Assembly (NCBI GenBank): GCA_013204685.1
Contig: JABMSC010000001.1
Location: 1-6,221, forward strand
From: Candidatus Omnitrophota bacterium
GTDB taxonomy: Bacteria; Omnitrophota; Gorgyraeia; Tantalellales; Tantalellaceae
Direction of reading: 5' to 3'
Length of the DNA: 6,221 nucleotides
Under the pieces are notes generated by a model. That model worked only from the letters and a program-made list of their open reading frames with translations, was not told where the DNA came from and did not search any database. How positions within the stretch are numbered: the first letter of the stretch is position 1; each line of letters opens with the position of its first letter. Position numbers and translations under genes: made by a program. Positions 5,488-6,221 of the stretch are shown piece after piece.

Positions 5488-5535
5488 ACGTGGTAAAAAG
5501 CAAATTCCTATCAGAAAAAAAGGAGTGCACTCAAA

Positions 5536-6221
5536 ATGGAGAAAAAAATTCTTTTTGTCTCTGATTTTGACAAGACACTTTCCACAGGAGACGTAGGGTA
5601 TATATTAAGCGCAAAGTTGGGAATATCTGCTGAGCAATTTGACCATAAGATCGAAGAAATAAAACGCAGAAACATCGTACAGCTCGGTGGAGAGCTCGCG
5701 CATCTGATAATTAGGGACCCCGATTATGTAGGAAAAGTAAGTAAAGACCTTTTTTATGAAGTAGGAAAAGAGGTTGAGCTGAAAAAGGGGGTTCCGGAAC
5801 TCATGAAGATCTTGGCCGAAGGAATTGAAAATTGCCATTTCAGCACTTATATAGTATCTGCGGCGCCTAAAGAGTGTGTTGAGAAAGCCGTAGAAAATAT
5901 CTTCCCTGCTGAGCACATCTACGGCACAACTTTTATTTATAAGAATGGCATCGTCCAGGATGTTGAAAGGACTAATGCCGGGCACGCGAAAGTATCCACT
6001 CTCGATATGCTAAAGCAAAAAGAGAACGTCACCAGGTATGCCATAGTCTATGTAGGAGATGGTTCAAGCGATGTCCATGTGATGTTACACGTTAAGTCCT
6101 ACCAGGGGTACACTATAACCGTTTCTCCGGCACCTTATATGGGACACATTTGCCAGAGAAGCGTACTATCCGATAATGTTCTTTCTATCTTAGTTCCTAT
6201 TCTTCAAGACCTGTTAAAATA
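5536..6221 (+). CDS. HAD-superfamily phosphatase, phosphoserine-phosphatase-like (3' end cut)
   Basis: A cytoplasmic phosphomonoesterase with all four HAD motifs. Motif I is DFDKTLS (10-16), with nucleophile D10 and acid D12. Motif II is YIVSAAP (105-111) with S108. Motif III is K152 in NAGHAK. Motif IV is VGDGSSD (173-179), with D175 and D179 for magnesium. The insert between motifs I and II (about 17-85) is helical, as in the small cap of the HAD-IB/PSP-like group. The GDGSSD form is typical of PSP-like enzymes, but the substrate cannot be read from sequence; phosphoserine or a sugar phosphate are options. AAGGAG (5520-5525) lies 10 bases before the ATG. 228 codons are visible and the last two bases are TA, so a stop may follow at once, giving a normal length. 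Its neighbours are sugar kinases, but it is divergent from the nearest and forms no operon with it. Confidence 0.85.
   Translation, partial: MEKKILFVSDFDKTLSTGDVGYILSAKLGISAEQFDHKIEEIKRRNIVQLGGELAHLIIRDPDYVGKVSKDLFYEVGKEVELKKGVPELMKILAEGIENCHFSTYIVSAAPKECVEKAVENIFPAEHIYGTTFIYKNGIVQDVERTNAGHAKVSTLDMLKQKENVTRYAIVYVGDGSSDVHVMLHVKSYQGYTITVSPAPYMGHICQRSVLSDNVLSILVPILQDLLK

Noticed and set aside
5605..5985. A 126-codon minus-strand open frame.
   Set aside because: It is the antisense shadow of the HAD phosphatase, whose four motifs are intact on the plus strand.

Overview
The window is bacterial DNA: compact genes, purine-rich ribosome binding sites, sigma70-like promoters, a clean intrinsic terminator and the standard genetic code. 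Nothing in it fixes the species. The gene content and intergenic style would suit an uncultured lineage such as Omnitrophota, but that is a low-confidence guess. By eye, the first ~2.1 kb is more AT-rich than the rest, so two DNA segments of different history probably meet in the structured stretch at about 2.1-2.6 kb.

Left part (1-2.1 kb): two convergent genes. On the plus strand is a DUF2971-family protein of unknown function, followed by a short in-frame coding remnant (710-814). On the minus strand is an unrecognised 406-residue protein with a Cys/His cluster resembling an HNH-like zinc site. Both look like accessory genes.

Middle part (2.1-2.65 kb): about 560 bases with no convincing gene but much structure. 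It holds a minus-strand promoter with a palindromic -10, a 13-bp direct repeat, an inverted repeat around a perfect TATAAT, a 12-bp palindrome, a strong terminator with nothing coding before it (perhaps the end of a small RNA), a 30-bp near-perfect palindrome, another 12-bp palindrome, and one copy of a dispersed repeat. It ends in a good promoter for the next gene.

Right part (2.65-6.22 kb): two convergent PfkB-family sugar kinases separated by 8 bases, then a HAD-superfamily phosphatase that runs off the window. The first kinase is clearly like 1-phosphofructokinase/tagatose-6-phosphate kinase. The second keeps the catalytic centre but has lost residues expected for sugar-phosphate binding. 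Both carry N-terminal helical extensions that ordinary PfkB kinases lack. Same-orientation copies of the dispersed repeat lie just outside the kinase pair. Sugar-phosphate phosphorylation and dephosphorylation is the likely theme, but the genes are not one operon and no pathway can be named from sequence alone.
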